Source: Alteribacter keqinensis (GTDB taxonomy: Bacteria; Bacillota; Bacilli; Bacillales; Salisediminibacteriaceae). Taken from it: DNA of 64,000 nt. Below the pieces are notes generated by a model, which was given only the letters and a program-made list of their open reading frames with translations, was not told the DNA's origin and ran no database searches. Position numbers and translations under genes: made by a program. The DNA lies in assembly GCF_003710255.1 (NCBI RefSeq), contig NZ_RHIB01000002.1, positions 62,001 through 126,000 on the forward strand, read 5' to 3'. Shown in pieces: positions 16,322 to 25,321 of the stretch (positions are counted from its first letter, which is position 1; every line of letters starts with the position of its first letter).

Positions 16322-17062
16322 TCACTCCTTTTTAGTAATCGGTCTCGAATGGAGGCCGCATTCTGTTTTTTGACTGCCCAACCACCTGCCTGCACGATGA
16401 TCTTCTCCTTCTTTAACCGGGAACGTACACGGCTGACAGCCAATACTTGGGTAATCCTGATCGTGTAATGCATTGTAAGGGAGATTATGCTGGTGAATAT
16501 ATTCCCAGACATCCTCCCACGTCCAATGAATAAGAGGACAGACCTTGATGAGTTCGAACTTATCATCTTTATTAATAAACTCTGTGTTCGCCCGGGTCGG
16601 GGATTGCTCTATGCGCAAGCCGGACAACCACGCTGTACTCCCATCCAATGCCTTTTCCAAAGGCAGGTTCTTTCTCAGGTGGCAGCATAAGTCCGGCTTA
16701 GTTTCCCAAAGGTTCTCACCGTATCTCTCCTTTTGTTCTTCCAGAGTTAACTCAGGTTGAACCATCTGAATGGGAAGAAAGGGGTATTTCTGCCTGACCC
16801 GCTCAATAACTTCATACGTCTCCTGGAAATGAACATGAGTATCAAGAAAAACAATACGAGCATCCTTTTTCACTCGGCTGATCATATCAACCAACACGAT
16901 GCCTTCTGCACCGAAACTGCATGCATAGACGAGTTTGCCGCCAAAAAATTCGTAGGCCCAGCCTATTACTTCCTGTGCCTCCAAGTAATGGAGACGTTGA
17001 TTAAAAAACCGATAGTCTTCTTTGGTGAACGTATTATAATCTGTCTGGTTACCGCTCCCCAT
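16322..17062 (-). CDS. cysH: Adenylylsulfate/phosphoadenylylsulfate reductase
   Basis: Thioredoxin-dependent reduction of APS and/or PAPS to sulfite. 246 residues. The Cys pairs CCHLRK and CQPC match the [4Fe-4S] ligands of APS-type reductases. The nucleophilic Cys lies in the C-terminal [21 protein letters not shown] (P-loop-like) begins near residue 47, and [13 protein letters not shown] lies in the middle. B. subtilis CysH with the same Cys set uses both substrates. It is the second gene of the operon, 19 nt after cysP. Confidence 0.92.
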   Translation of the reverse strand: MGSGNQTDYNTFTKEDYRFFNQRLHYLEAQEVIGWAYEFFGGKLVYACSFGAEGIVLVDMISRVKKDARIVFLDTHVHFQETYEVIERVRQKYPFLPIQMVQPELTLEEQKERYGENLWETKPDLCCHLRKNLPLEKALDGSTAWLSGLRIEQSPTRANTEFINKDDKFELIKVCPLIHWTWEDVWEYIHQHNLPYNALHDQDYPSIGCQPCTFPVKEGEDHRAGRWLGSQKTECGLHSRPITKKE

Positions 17063-17081
17063 GCTTTCAACTCCTTTTAAT

Positions 17082-18152
17082 TCAGTTTTTTGCAGAGACT
17101 TGATTGTCTATTTTCACTGACCGGTACAAGCTGATCGTCCCAAAAGTAGCAACAATAACCGCCGTAATCATAACTACACTGTATGGATCAGGGTGAAGAA
17201 ATGCATGAATGAAACTATATGACATGACAAGAGAGAGTACAGGTGACACGATCCATACTTTAATAATCTTTTTTATCACATCCTTTTGCCATAGTTGAAA
17301 CCCATTCTCTGCACAGCCGATGCCGATAATCCCCGAGGTGGTTGCCTGGGTTAAAGGAACCGGGATTCCGAAAACAGAAGCGATAATGACCAGCCCACCA
17401 CCGGTTCCCGATACAGCTGTCCCTTGCAGGAGTGAAAAAGAAGTAATTTTTTTACCGTTCGTCTCAATCACTTTCCCTCCAAGAAGAACCGCTCCCAACG
17501 CTACGAAAGCACCTCCGGCCCAAATGGCTGATGAGCTGTCCAGGACACCTGCACCAACCAGCGGACCTACAGCATTGGCAACATTGTTCATTCCTGCTGA
17601 AAACGCCTCAATAAACCCGGTAAACACTAATAAAATGGCAAGTCCTTTCCTCCACCTGCCTTTGCCTTTTAGCTGCGGCCATTTGTTCTCTGCAAAAGAT
17701 ATTATCTTCCCGAGAACAAAGCAGAGAACAAAAGCAGTAAAAGGAACAAGGATCCAGAATGAAACAATGTAAAGAACGTTTGTTACGTAAAGAGCCTGAA
17801 ACGCAATCCCTACTCCCACCACCGCACCGATCGTGACTTCACTGGTGGAAAGAGGAATACCAATGACGTTTGCCAAAAAAAGAGTCAGACAAGAAGCCAG
17901 CAAAATGATTATCGCCACTTCAATGGAAAAGATGGCCTGGGGGATAATACCTTCACCTACTGTTTTTACAACTTCTCCTCCACCGATGACCGCTCCGAGG
18001 AAAGCCCCTATTCCGGCAAGGAACAATGCGGCCCTCCTTACCTTTAATGCTCCACTCCCGTAAGCCGGACCCATCGTAGCTGCCGCCCCGCTTGCACCGA
18101 TATTCATGGCAAAAAACAAAGCTGCAATGATCGCAAAATAGGACAAATTCAT
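17082..18152 (-). CDS. cysP: Sulfate permease, PiT family
   Basis: Membrane importer of sulfate (probably also thiosulfate), 356 residues with about ten membrane segments. The PiT repeats are visible as [18 protein letters not shown] near residue 19 and [20 protein letters not shown] near 185. The N-terminal repeat has Gly/Ala residues where phosphate carriers have Asn/Asp, as in B. subtilis CysP (YlnA). It is the first gene of the operon behind the SAM-I riboswitch, ATG 18152 with GAGGAGG upstream. Confidence 0.9.
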   Translation of the reverse strand: MNLSYFAIIAALFFAMNIGASGAAATMGPAYGSGALKVRRAALFLAGIGAFLGAVIGGGEVVKTVGEGIIPQAIFSIEVAIIILLASCLTLFLANVIGIPLSTSEVTIGAVVGVGIAFQALYVTNVLYIVSFWILVPFTAFVLCFVLGKIISFAENKWPQLKGKGRWRKGLAILLVFTGFIEAFSAGMNNVANAVGPLVGAGVLDSSSAIWAGGAFVALGAVLLGGKVIETNGKKITSFSLLQGTAVSGTGGGLVIIASVFGIPVPLTQATTSGIIGIGCAENGFQLWQKDVIKKIIKVWIVSPVLSLVMSYSFIHAFLHPDPYSVVMITAVIVATFGTISLYRSVKIDNQVSAKN

Positions 18153-18215
18153 CGTGACACCTCCTCGAACACTAAATGCACTTTAATTCATATATGTTTA
18201 CTTGGTTTAAAAGTA

Positions 18216-18246
18216 TAAAAAAAACCTCTTTTTAAGAAAAAGAGGT
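18216..18246 (-). terminator. Riboswitch-controlled terminator before cysP
   Basis: The stem ACCTCTTTTT/AAAAAGAGGT is followed on the minus strand by eight U residues. It lies about 65 nt before the cysP ATG and just past the SAM aptamer, as expected for an OFF-switch expression platform. Confidence 0.85.
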
Positions 18247-18276
18247 CGGCTTTTAAGTAAACACTCATTTGCCTCT

Positions 18277-18381
18277 CTCTCATCTCTCGAATGAATACGG
18301 ATGGAAGTAGCACCTTTTGATCGAAATCAATGGTTGCTGAGGAGTCATTGGGCCATTTCCCTCGTCCTCTCTTGATAAGAG
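18277..18381 (-). promoter_or_regulatory. SAM-I riboswitch (S-box) aptamer
   Basis: On the minus strand the RNA starts CUCUUAUCAAGAGAGG and runs through GAGGGAAAUGGCCC, AAUGACUCCUCAGCAACC, a P3/P4 region and a closing GAUGAGAG that pairs with the start. These are the conserved S-box blocks. SAM binding should favour the terminator at 18216-18246 and shut off the nine-gene sulfate operon when methionine/SAM is plentiful. Confidence 0.93.
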
Positions 18382-18416
18382 TCGCGAATCATTATTTAAT
18401 TTTTTTGAATAATTAG

Positions 18417-18445
18417 AGTGTAGTGTAAATGAACGTACCGGTCAA
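18417..18445 (-). promoter_or_regulatory. Sigma-A promoter of the sulfate operon
   Basis: TTGACC, 17 nt, TACACT on the minus strand, ending about 35 nt before the S-box aptamer. Confidence 0.75.
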
Positions 18446-18526
18446 CAGGATTTTTACAAAAGAAAATAAACTGGTACAAAGACTTAGTTATAAATGGCAA
18501 CAGTATTGGTTTGTGTTAAAATAGTC

Positions 18527-18550
18527 CCCCGGCACGACGTTGTGCCGGGG
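18527..18550. terminator. GC-rich hairpin after the symporter operon
   Basis: CCCCGGCAC/GTGCCGGGG with a 6-nt loop, 45 nt past the symporter stop. The T-run is best on the plus strand (TTTTT); on the minus strand the tail is GACTATTTT. It can plausibly stop transcription in both directions. Confidence 0.7.
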
Positions 18551-18594
18551 TTTTTAAAAAGCAGAGGGCAGGTACATTGCTATACCCGGGCTTA

Positions 18595-20247
18595 TTATTT
18601 CATCCAGACATCGCCATTCTTATATGTCATCTGCTCAGGGTAGCGTAGATCTTTTACTTCATCCTGTACTTCCTGGGACGGCGTTTTTGTCATGAGGGAT
18701 ACAACGACAATCGTAATGATTGCTGATGCTGCCCCGAAAATTCCTGCCCCGGTATCGATAATGCCCGCAATGGAAAAGCCGCCAAAGCGAACAGCGAAAA
18801 TATAAGCAAGAGTCACAGTAAGACCAACCAGCATTCCTGCAATTACCCCAGGCCCGTTTGCCCTTCGCCACCAGACTCCAAGGAGCAAAGCCGGGAAGAA
18901 TGTGCCGGATGCCAGAGCAAAGGCCCATGCAACGATTTGAGTAATCGCGCCAGGAGGGTCGAGTGCGATAATTCCTGCGAGTACCGTGGCTGCTACAATT
19001 GTGATACGCCCAACTGCCAGGCGGTTCGTGTCAGTCGCATTCGGACGAAGAACACGGTAGTAAATATCGTGAGCGAAGGAAGAAGAAATCGCAATCATTA
19101 ATCCGCCTGCTGTTGAAAGGGCTGCGGCCATGGCTCCTGCGGCCATCAGTCCAATAACAAACACGCCGAGATTCGCGATTTCAGGGGTGGCCATTACAAC
19201 AATGTCATTTGAAATCATGATTTCATTCCACTGAAGAATGCCATCATTGTTGGTATCTGCAATTTGCAGAAGATTCGTATTCAGCCACGTCTCTGTCCAG
19301 GCCGGCAAATCATCGATCGGCTGACCGACTACATTGGTCATCAAGATGAAGCGGGAAAATGCTGCGTACGCCGGTGCAGACAGATACAAAAGCCCGATGA
19401 ACAACAGCGCCCAAGCACCTGACCAGCGTGCTGCTTTCATTGTTGAAACCGTATAGAAACGGACGATTACGTGGGGAAGGCCTGCCGTACCAGCCATAAG
19501 AGTAAACATTAAGGCCATGAACTGCCACCTTGACCCGTTCTCAAATGGCGCAAAGTACTCCGACAGCCCCAGTTGTCTGTCTATTTCACCAAGCTCCGAT
19601 ACCACCTGCCCGTAGGACAGCCACGGAAGCGGGTTATTTGTAATCTGAAGACTCATAAAGATTACCGGTATGAGGTAGGCAGTGATCAAAATGATGTACT
19701 GGGCTACCTGGGTCCACGTGATTCCTTTCATCCCGCCAAAAGCAGCATAAAAGGCAATAAGGACGACCCCGATCAGTGTTCCGATACGAGCATCCACTTC
19801 AAGGAGCCGGCCGATTACAACACCGGATCCGGACAACTGCCCTACCGAATATGTAAAACTGATAATGATTGTACATATGGCTGCAATCACTCGTGCAGTA
19901 TGGCTGTTATAGCGATCCCCGATAAATTCAGGAACGGTATATCTTCCGTACTTTCTCAGCTGAGGAGCCAGGAGAAAGGTAAGCAGCAGATAGCCGCCTG
20001 TCCAGCCCATGATGTAGGCAAGACCGTCGTAACCGAGGAGCATGACCGTTCCTGCCATACCGATAAACGATGCTGCACTCATCCAGTCAGCACCAATCGC
20101 CATACCATTAAAAACCGGCGGCACTCCTCTGCTGGCTACATAAAAATCCGACGTCTGCCGTGCCTTATTATAAATCGCAATCCCTATATATATCCCAAAT
20201 GTAATGAGTATCAACGTCAACGAAACAATAAACTGTGAGTTCTCCAA
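18595..20247 (-). CDS. Sodium/solute symporter, VC_2705-like, with EF-hand-like loop
   Basis: A 550-residue SSS-family importer with about 13 membrane segments, probably for acetate or another small carboxylate with Na+. SRGVPPVFNGMAIGADWMSAASFIGMAGT near residue 39 and the pairing with a DUF4212 gene mark the VC_2705/ActP-like branch. A hydrophilic insert near 330-350 holds DTNNDGILQWNE. This fits the 12-residue EF-hand calcium loop at positions 1, 3, 5, 6, 8 and 12. It is the last gene of a three-gene operon led by the CTG-started small protein. Confidence 0.88.
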   Translation of the reverse strand: MENSQFIVSLTLILITFGIYIGIAIYNKARQTSDFYVASRGVPPVFNGMAIGADWMSAASFIGMAGTVMLLGYDGLAYIMGWTGGYLLLTFLLAPQLRKYGRYTVPEFIGDRYNSHTARVIAAICTIIISFTYSVGQLSGSGVVIGRLLEVDARIGTLIGVVLIAFYAAFGGMKGITWTQVAQYIILITAYLIPVIFMSLQITNNPLPWLSYGQVVSELGEIDRQLGLSEYFAPFENGSRWQFMALMFTLMAGTAGLPHVIVRFYTVSTMKAARWSGAWALLFIGLLYLSAPAYAAFSRFILMTNVVGQPIDDLPAWTETWLNTNLLQIADTNNDGILQWNEIMISNDIVVMATPEIANLGVFVIGLMAAGAMAAALSTAGGLMIAISSSFAHDIYYRVLRPNATDTNRLAVGRITIVAATVLAGIIALDPPGAITQIVAWAFALASGTFFPALLLGVWWRRANGPGVIAGMLVGLTVTLAYIFAVRFGGFSIAGIIDTGAGIFGAASAIITIVVVSLMTKTPSQEVQDEVKDLRYPEQMTYKNGDVWMK

Positions 20248-20343
20248 CCGGACGTCCTCCCTTTTGTTTCTGTTGTCTCTTTAACTCTTTCGATTTGAAA
20301 ATGTGCAGGGCTTTCTCTTGGTGGGATAAAAAGTCAGTGAGGG

Positions 20344-20649
20344 TTAATGGTCAACGGTCTTTCCGTAGCTGATCTGTTCATTTGCACTTTCATCAATGCC
20401 GTATTTTTGATCAATCCGGTCACTGACCTTTGCATTAATAAACAAGAGGATAATAAAGGTTAAAATTGAGCCTTGCGCTCCCATAAAATAGTGGAACGGG
20501 AAACCGAGAATCGGCACTTCAAACTGTAATGAATCTGCGAACAATACAACGCCAAACGACACAACAAACCAGATCGACAGGAAAAGTAAAATATACTTGT
20601 TTTTCTCACGGTAATACGCATCCGCAACAGACTTATCGATTTTTTTCAT
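20344..20649 (-). CDS. DUF4212 small subunit of the symporter
   Basis: A 101-residue membrane protein, MKKIDKSVADAYYREKNKYI..., with two hydrophobic segments (LLFLSIWFVVSFGVVLFA and GAQGSILTFIILLFINA). DUF4212 genes are the regular partners of VC_2705-type symporters and probably form a complex with them. The segment PILGFPFHYFMGAQGS is typical. ATG 20649 has AGGAG upstream; the symporter follows about 100 nt downstream on the same strand. Confidence 0.9.
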   Translation of the reverse strand: MKKIDKSVADAYYREKNKYILLFLSIWFVVSFGVVLFADSLQFEVPILGFPFHYFMGAQGSILTFIILLFINAKVSDRIDQKYGIDESANEQISYGKTVDH

Positions 20650-20709
20650 TCAGGAAAACTCCTTTGGTTTCGGCTTGTCATCTTCTGTGGCTGAGTGACT
20701 GCTTATGGT

Positions 20710-20892
20710 CTACTGCAGGCTGAATATAAACCTGACTGTTTCAAAAAACGGTGCCGGTACCATGGCAACCTGAATGACCATAAAGCCAATGATCACAACA
20801 ACCGGCAATGCTAAAAATAATGGTCTCTGTTTCTTAACGGTCAGGTAAATACTAACCACAATGATGAGGAAAAAAAGAATAACGGTAAACAG
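20710..20892 (-). CDS. Small two-TM membrane protein with apparent CTG start
   Basis: A 60-residue frame with two strong hydrophobic segments (FTVILFFLIIVVSIYL and FLALPVVVIIGFMVIQVAM) split by a basic loop (TVKKQRP), ending IFSLQ. The frame has no ATG, GTG or TTG before the first segment. GGGAGGGG lies 5 nt before a CTG and only 2 nt before an ATT, so CTG is the best start. It sits 60 nt upstream of the DUF4212 gene. Function unknown; an extra symporter subunit is possible. Confidence 0.6.
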   Translation of the reverse strand: MFTVILFFLIIVVSIYLTVKKQRPLFLALPVVVIIGFMVIQVAMVPAPFFETVRFIFSLQ

Positions 20893-20910
20893 AATGACCC
20901 CTCCCTCTTT

Positions 20911-20926
20911 TTGTAAGCGCTTTAGT
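20911..20926. promoter_or_regulatory. cre site (CcpA) before the symporter operon
   Basis: TTGTAAGCGCTTTAGT fits the catabolite-responsive element. It lies about 20 nt before the CTG start and downstream of a TATAAT-like -10 (20962-20967), a position suited to roadblock repression by CcpA. Confidence 0.65.
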
Positions 20927-21166
20927 TTATGAAAATAAGAGAACTGTTCCCCCTTCCCGATATTATATGTCGTGTTATACTACAGAATTTTTTAAATATT
21001 TTGTTATTTTACTAGTATGATGGATGAGTATTGGTACGTCAACCGATCTGGCCGTTAAGATTTACCTATTTTTGACCCTGTCATTTCACCTACTATATAA
21101 CAGTTCGTGGAAAATCGTGTTTTTTCAACCTTGAGTAAATCCGGTAAAAATGGAAACAGTAAGACT

Positions 21167-21727
21167 ATGACAATTTCAACAATGATCTTTATTGCTTTAC
21201 TGACGTTATGGGTTGCTGAGTGGTTTATTTTTAAAGAAAGCCCACGGTTACGAAAGGAGGTTCTTCGCGGGAGTATAAAGGTTAAAGGACTGGTTGCTTT
21301 TACCTTCGTCCTCTCTCTCGCCATGGCCTTCCACCTTGGTCAGCTTAATATAGAACCGATGTGGATGGCAAAGTCGTGTGGTCTGTTCTTTTTAATACTA
21401 GGAATTGCACTCAGGTACTGGACGTATGCAGTTACAAGAACATATTTCTCAAGGGGATTATCGTACGATGAGAACCGTCCTCTGTTCAGCCACGGGCCGT
21501 TCCGTCTTCACCGACACCCTTATCAGACAGGGTTCTTTTTCATGACGCTTGGGGTCTGCCTTTACATCAGCGGACATTGGTTTGTTCTCCTCACTACCTT
21601 TACGGTACTCGGGAGTGCCCTTCATTACAGGATGAGTCTCGAAGAAGAGGTATTAAAGAAGGTTTACGGGGAGATTTACGCCTACTGGTGCCGGCATCGT
21701 TTTCGGATCTTTCCTTATTTGTACTGA
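21167..21727 (+). CDS. Isoprenylcysteine methyltransferase (ICMT)-like membrane protein
   Basis: About 186 residues with four to five membrane segments. The C-terminal half shows RYWTYAVTRTYFS, GPFRLHRHPYQTGFF and LEEEVLKKVYGEIYAYWCR. These match the PEMT/ICMT-type SAM-dependent methyltransferase core, including the HPxY-like cofactor motif. The bacterial members methylate unknown substrates. The start is unsure: ATG 21167 has a weak upstream site, and GTG 21107 or ATG 21182 remain possible. It is a single gene on the plus strand between two minus-strand units. Confidence 0.75.
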   Translation: MTISTMIFIALLTLWVAEWFIFKESPRLRKEVLRGSIKVKGLVAFTFVLSLAMAFHLGQLNIEPMWMAKSCGLFFLILGIALRYWTYAVTRTYFSRGLSYDENRPLFSHGPFRLHRHPYQTGFFFMTLGVCLYISGHWFVLLTTFTVLGSALHYRMSLEEEVLKKVYGEIYAYWCRHRFRIFPYLY

Positions 21728-21729
21728 AC

Positions 21730-21752
21730 GGGGTCTGTCCCCCGAACAATTA
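21730..21752. repeat. GGGGTCTGTCCCC palindrome, partial copy
   Basis: GGGGTCTGTCCCC followed by CGAACAATTATAT, just after the stop of the methyltransferase. It keeps the core and right arm of the elements at 27568 and 29952 but lacks the left arm. Confidence 0.7.
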
Positions 21753-21760
21753 TATAAAAA

Positions 21761-21786
21761 CCCTCAGTCCGGTTTCGGACTGAGGG
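21761..21786 (-). terminator. Rho-independent terminator after the nucleotidase gene
   Basis: The 11-bp stem CCCTCAGTCCG/CGGACTGAGGG has a 4-nt loop. On the minus strand it is followed by TTTTTATATAA. It probably also ends the converging methyltransferase transcript. Confidence 0.85.
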
Positions 21787-21830
21787 TTTAAGGGTATCAT
21801 TTTATAGTTTTTTGCAGATTGCCTGAGGGA

Positions 21831-24800
21831 TTAGTTGTTCCCTTTACCATTACCGTTATTATTTCCTGGACCTTGGCCTTTTCCGTTTCCATTGTTATTG
21901 CCCGGTCCTTTGTTTTCGTTTCCGTTATCTTTGTCGTGCCCTTTTCCTTTGCCTTTACCGTTACCAGGGCGTGTGTTTTCTTCCTCTTCTTCCTCAGAAT
22001 CTTCATCCTCTTCCTCTTTTACGTCGGAAAGAACGATGTCATCTGCTCCACGAGGCTTCACTTGAGGTGTACCCTGGAACTGACTGGAAAGACCTGTAAT
22101 GTCTACAACATCACCATCTTCGAAAGCAAAGTCATCATAAGCAAGACCTGTTCTGTTATCCACACGGATAAGAACAGACTCATCACCTGAAACAGCTGTA
22201 AATTCAAAAGTACCGAATGTCCCTTGTGGAGTCAGGTCTGTAATGGTTGCTTCAGAAAGCTTTACAAGCTCCGCCTCATTCTCAGCACCAACACCGGCCG
22301 GCGTTAATTCAAGCGGTGCTGGTTCTTCTGCAGATCCAGTCACTTCAAGCATTTCAAGATCCGCAATTTGAAGTTCTCCGTTAAAGTCACCGCATACTCC
22401 TGTTACTTTAACCGTATCACCTTTGTTTACTGCACCTTCATCAAACTGGTAAACATAAATGCCTGCTGTTTCATCCTGAATGTAGAACCCTTGCGCTCCC
22501 CATGCTCCCGGCTGGGATGTTACAACGCCTTCTACAGAAACCGTGTCACCGTTATTTGCTTCACGGGCTTCTGAGATAGAAACAGGTTCTACCGGTCCTG
22601 GTTCTTCTGCGATAAATTCAAATGACTTCGCACTTTGCAGACCCGGACGCTGGAAGTACGCCTGCAGACTTCCGTCTACGAGTACACGTTCGCCGATGTG
22701 TTCAGGGTTTGTTTGGAGACCGAAGTCACTGCGGAACGCAGCCGGCACTTGAACATAAAGCATTTTATCAATGTCAGTTTCACCTGGAGTATCTGCAATG
22801 GCAAAGTTAAAGTCGTTTCCAAATGGTGCTTCAGAGCTTACATTTGTACCGGATATAATATGACCGACAATATATCCGACCACTTTTGCATCCTGGCCCT
22901 GGTTATCTCTTGCTTCTGCAACAGTCAGCGCATCACCAGGTGCAGGTCCAGGTCCAGGCTCATTGCCTTCAGCATAATCAATCGTAATACGTTCTCCTTC
23001 AACGTAGTCGATCGGACCTTCGTGGTTTTCAACATAATCAACAATGGACTCCCACACTTTACCGTAATTATCGTTTACGTTCGTGTCACCAAGGTTATAG
23101 AAGCCCTGGCCGTGCATGAAGTCATTGTAACCGACTGTAAATGTATCATTGTCAGCTACTTCTGATCCGTCTTCATAAAATAGATTAACAGATTCAAATC
23201 TAGAAGATCCGTCTCCTTCAACGAGCTCATATTTAAGTCCGGAAACCTGAAGATCCACCCCTCTGTGGTAGTTTGCCTGGCCTAAAAGAACTTCCTTCAT
23301 TTTTTCTCCGGTTGTGTCTACGGTTACGATTTCATTTCCGAATCCGTCAAGGCCTTCGATCATCGCGTCTGTAATGACACCCGGCGCAATGGTTCCAGTG
23401 ATGGAAGATGCATTAAGCACCGAAGCATCCGCTTCTGTTTTCGCGCGGACTGAATCTGTATACAGGTTTCCAAGGCTGCTGTCTCCCAGTGCATTGTTCA
23501 AGGAACTGAGACCATTTTCAGTTTCTCCGATAATGTCGCCTTCAATCGGAGCATCCTCTGCTACTTTCACACTGATACGGCCTTCATTTGCAGGATAATC
23601 AATATCCAGTCCCTCTTCAGTAAGGCTTTTTGCAAAGTTGATCATGGCGGTCGTCATAAAGCCTGCCTGGCGTGCATTTTCACCGACAAACTCATATCCG
23701 CTTCCGCCTGTCCCGATATAATCGGCTACAGCCACAGTATAATATTCATCCATCTCAAGCGGTTCTCCATCAACAGTTAAGACAGAATCATAATAGTTAC
23801 CGGAATCATACGTTAAAATCTCGTAATGTAAACCGGAAGTCTGTAAATCTATCGAATTACGACGGCTGTATGAAAATTCAATAACATCCTGAATGGCTTG
23901 ACCAGTCATTTCCAAAACCATAACTTCATTCGCAAAAGGTTCAACAGTATAAATATCTCTGTACGTAATTGTGCCTGCACTGATACTGTCGCGAATCCCA
24001 CCATTATTTGTAAGAGCGAGATCAGCTTCACCCATTTCTTTCATGGCATCCGTCCAGAAGTTACCCAGTGGTGCATCACGGACCGTACGTCCATCACGGG
24101 AAAGACCGGTATTTGAGTAACCGATCTCCTGATCAAGATACTCTCCCATCTCTTCATTCCAACGGTCAATAATTTCCTGTACCTCTTCATTTGTTTCAGT
24201 CATAGAACTGGTAGACTCCAAGAACCCTTCAACACTTGTTACTTCACGTGTTTCCTCGTCCACAGTCAGCGTAAGGTTACCCACACTGTCGCCATTCGCC
24301 CCTGTTTGCACAATTGGCGTCCCGTTCACAACTTGAGGAGCGGTAAGTCTGGTGTGGGAATGCCCTCCAATGATCACATCAAAGAAATCCACTTGTTCTG
24401 CCAGGCGTCTGTCCTCCGTGTAGCCATGGTGAGTCAGACCAACCAATACATCCACTTCGTCTGCTTTGTGTGCAAACTCTAAAGCTGTTTCAATCGGGTC
24501 ATGAAATTCAATTCCGACTACACCGGCAGGTGCCGTTGAAGGGGGTGTTTCTGTAAGTCCAAGAACACCTACAGTGAGACCATCCAAGTCGAATTCCACA
24601 TATGGATCAGGTTGTTCAATAAGAATGGAATCGTCAACCACTTCCATGTTTGCACTGATCCAAGGAAAGTCAGATTCTTCAACTCGAAGGCTGAATTGTT
24701 CCTGGCCGTAATCGAACTCATGATTTCCAATGACAATGGCATCCAGTTCCATTGCATTTAAGACTTCAATCATCGGCTCTCCGTATGCTAAATCTACTAC

Positions 24801-25073
24801 AGGATTTCCGCTGAAAATGTCACCTGCATCAAGAAAAAGACTGTACTCTGCTGCTTCACGTTCTGCATTAATGTAAGCAGAAGCTTTCCCTAAAGGATCA
24901 ATCGCAGAGTGAATATCATTTGTATGTAGAATCTTCAGCTCCAACCCTTCACTGTCTGCCGCTTCAACTGAGGATAACCCAATCCCCATCGCCCCGGTTA
25001 TTGTCTGAAAAACCAGAATAAAAGCGATCGCTACTGCCAACACCTGCTTGTAACCACGTTGTAAGTTCATCAT
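21831..25073 (-). CDS. Large secreted 5'-nucleotidase with OB-fold and Gly/Asn-rich tail
   Basis: 1080 residues. Signal peptide to about residue 39, then a metallophosphatase domain (LHTNDIHSA, DAGDIFSGNP, GNHEFDYG, GGHSHTRL). A 5'-nucleotidase C-terminal domain follows (NNGGIRDSIS, near 365), then a second, diverged copy of it (about 515-700). A YhcR-like tandem comes next: a DUF6359-type segment (about 715-830) and an OB-fold domain (VEGVVTSQPGAWG onward). The tail is acidic, then GNGKGKGKGHDK..., about 60 residues. There is no thermonuclease domain and no LPxTG. Probably scavenges extracellular nucleotides. Confidence 0.85.
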   Translation of the reverse strand: MMNLQRGYKQVLAVAIAFILVFQTITGAMGIGLSSVEAADSEGLELKILHTNDIHSAIDPLGKASAYINAEREAAEYSLFLDAGDIFSGNPVVDLAYGEPMIEVLNAMELDAIVIGNHEFDYGQEQFSLRVEESDFPWISANMEVVDDSILIEQPDPYVEFDLDGLTVGVLGLTETPPSTAPAGVVGIEFHDPIETALEFAHKADEVDVLVGLTHHGYTEDRRLAEQVDFFDVIIGGHSHTRLTAPQVVNGTPIVQTGANGDSVGNLTLTVDEETREVTSVEGFLESTSSMTETNEEVQEIIDRWNEEMGEYLDQEIGYSNTGLSRDGRTVRDAPLGNFWTDAMKEMGEADLALTNNGGIRDSISAGTITYRDIYTVEPFANEVMVLEMTGQAIQDVIEFSYSRRNSIDLQTSGLHYEILTYDSGNYYDSVLTVDGEPLEMDEYYTVAVADYIGTGGSGYEFVGENARQAGFMTTAMINFAKSLTEEGLDIDYPANEGRISVKVAEDAPIEGDIIGETENGLSSLNNALGDSSLGNLYTDSVRAKTEADASVLNASSITGTIAPGVITDAMIEGLDGFGNEIVTVDTTGEKMKEVLLGQANYHRGVDLQVSGLKYELVEGDGSSRFESVNLFYEDGSEVADNDTFTVGYNDFMHGQGFYNLGDTNVNDNYGKVWESIVDYVENHEGPIDYVEGERITIDYAEGNEPGPGPAPGDALTVAEARDNQGQDAKVVGYIVGHIISGTNVSSEAPFGNDFNFAIADTPGETDIDKMLYVQVPAAFRSDFGLQTNPEHIGERVLVDGSLQAYFQRPGLQSAKSFEFIAEEPGPVEPVSISEAREANNGDTVSVEGVVTSQPGAWGAQGFYIQDETAGIYVYQFDEGAVNKGDTVKVTGVCGDFNGELQIADLEMLEVTGSAEEPAPLELTPAGVGAENEAELVKLSEATITDLTPQGTFGTFEFTAVSGDESVLIRVDNRTGLAYDDFAFEDGDVVDITGLSSQFQGTPQVKPRGADDIVLSDVKEEEDEDSEEEEEENTRPGNGKGKGKGHDKDNGNENKGPGNNNGNGKGQGPGNNNGNGKGNN

Positions 25074-25260
25074 TTCCCTCCTAAAATTATCTTACAATTA
25101 AATAGTATAGAATAATAACTAAATAGGTTTTACTGTTTTTTAAATAAATGGTTACATATTCATAAATAAATAGAACATTATATTCATAAACTTTGAATAC
25201 TAAATCATTAGAACCATGCCATAAGTAGTGTGAATTGATTAAATTGTCGAAAAAGTTAAG

Positions 25261-25298
25261 TTGAATTGGTTATTTAGTTCGCTTATAATCGAACTAAA
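25261..25298 (+). promoter_or_regulatory. Promoter with perfect palindrome over the -10 box
   Basis: TTGAAT (25261), 17 nt, TATAAT (25284-25289). The -10 box lies in the centre of TTTAGTTCG-8 nt-CGAACTAAA (25273-25298), a perfect 9-bp inverted repeat. It sits about 25 nt before the ArsR-type regulator gene and is a likely autoregulatory operator. Confidence 0.75.
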
Positions 25299-25321
25299 TA
25301 ATTTCGATAGAGGTCGAACAA

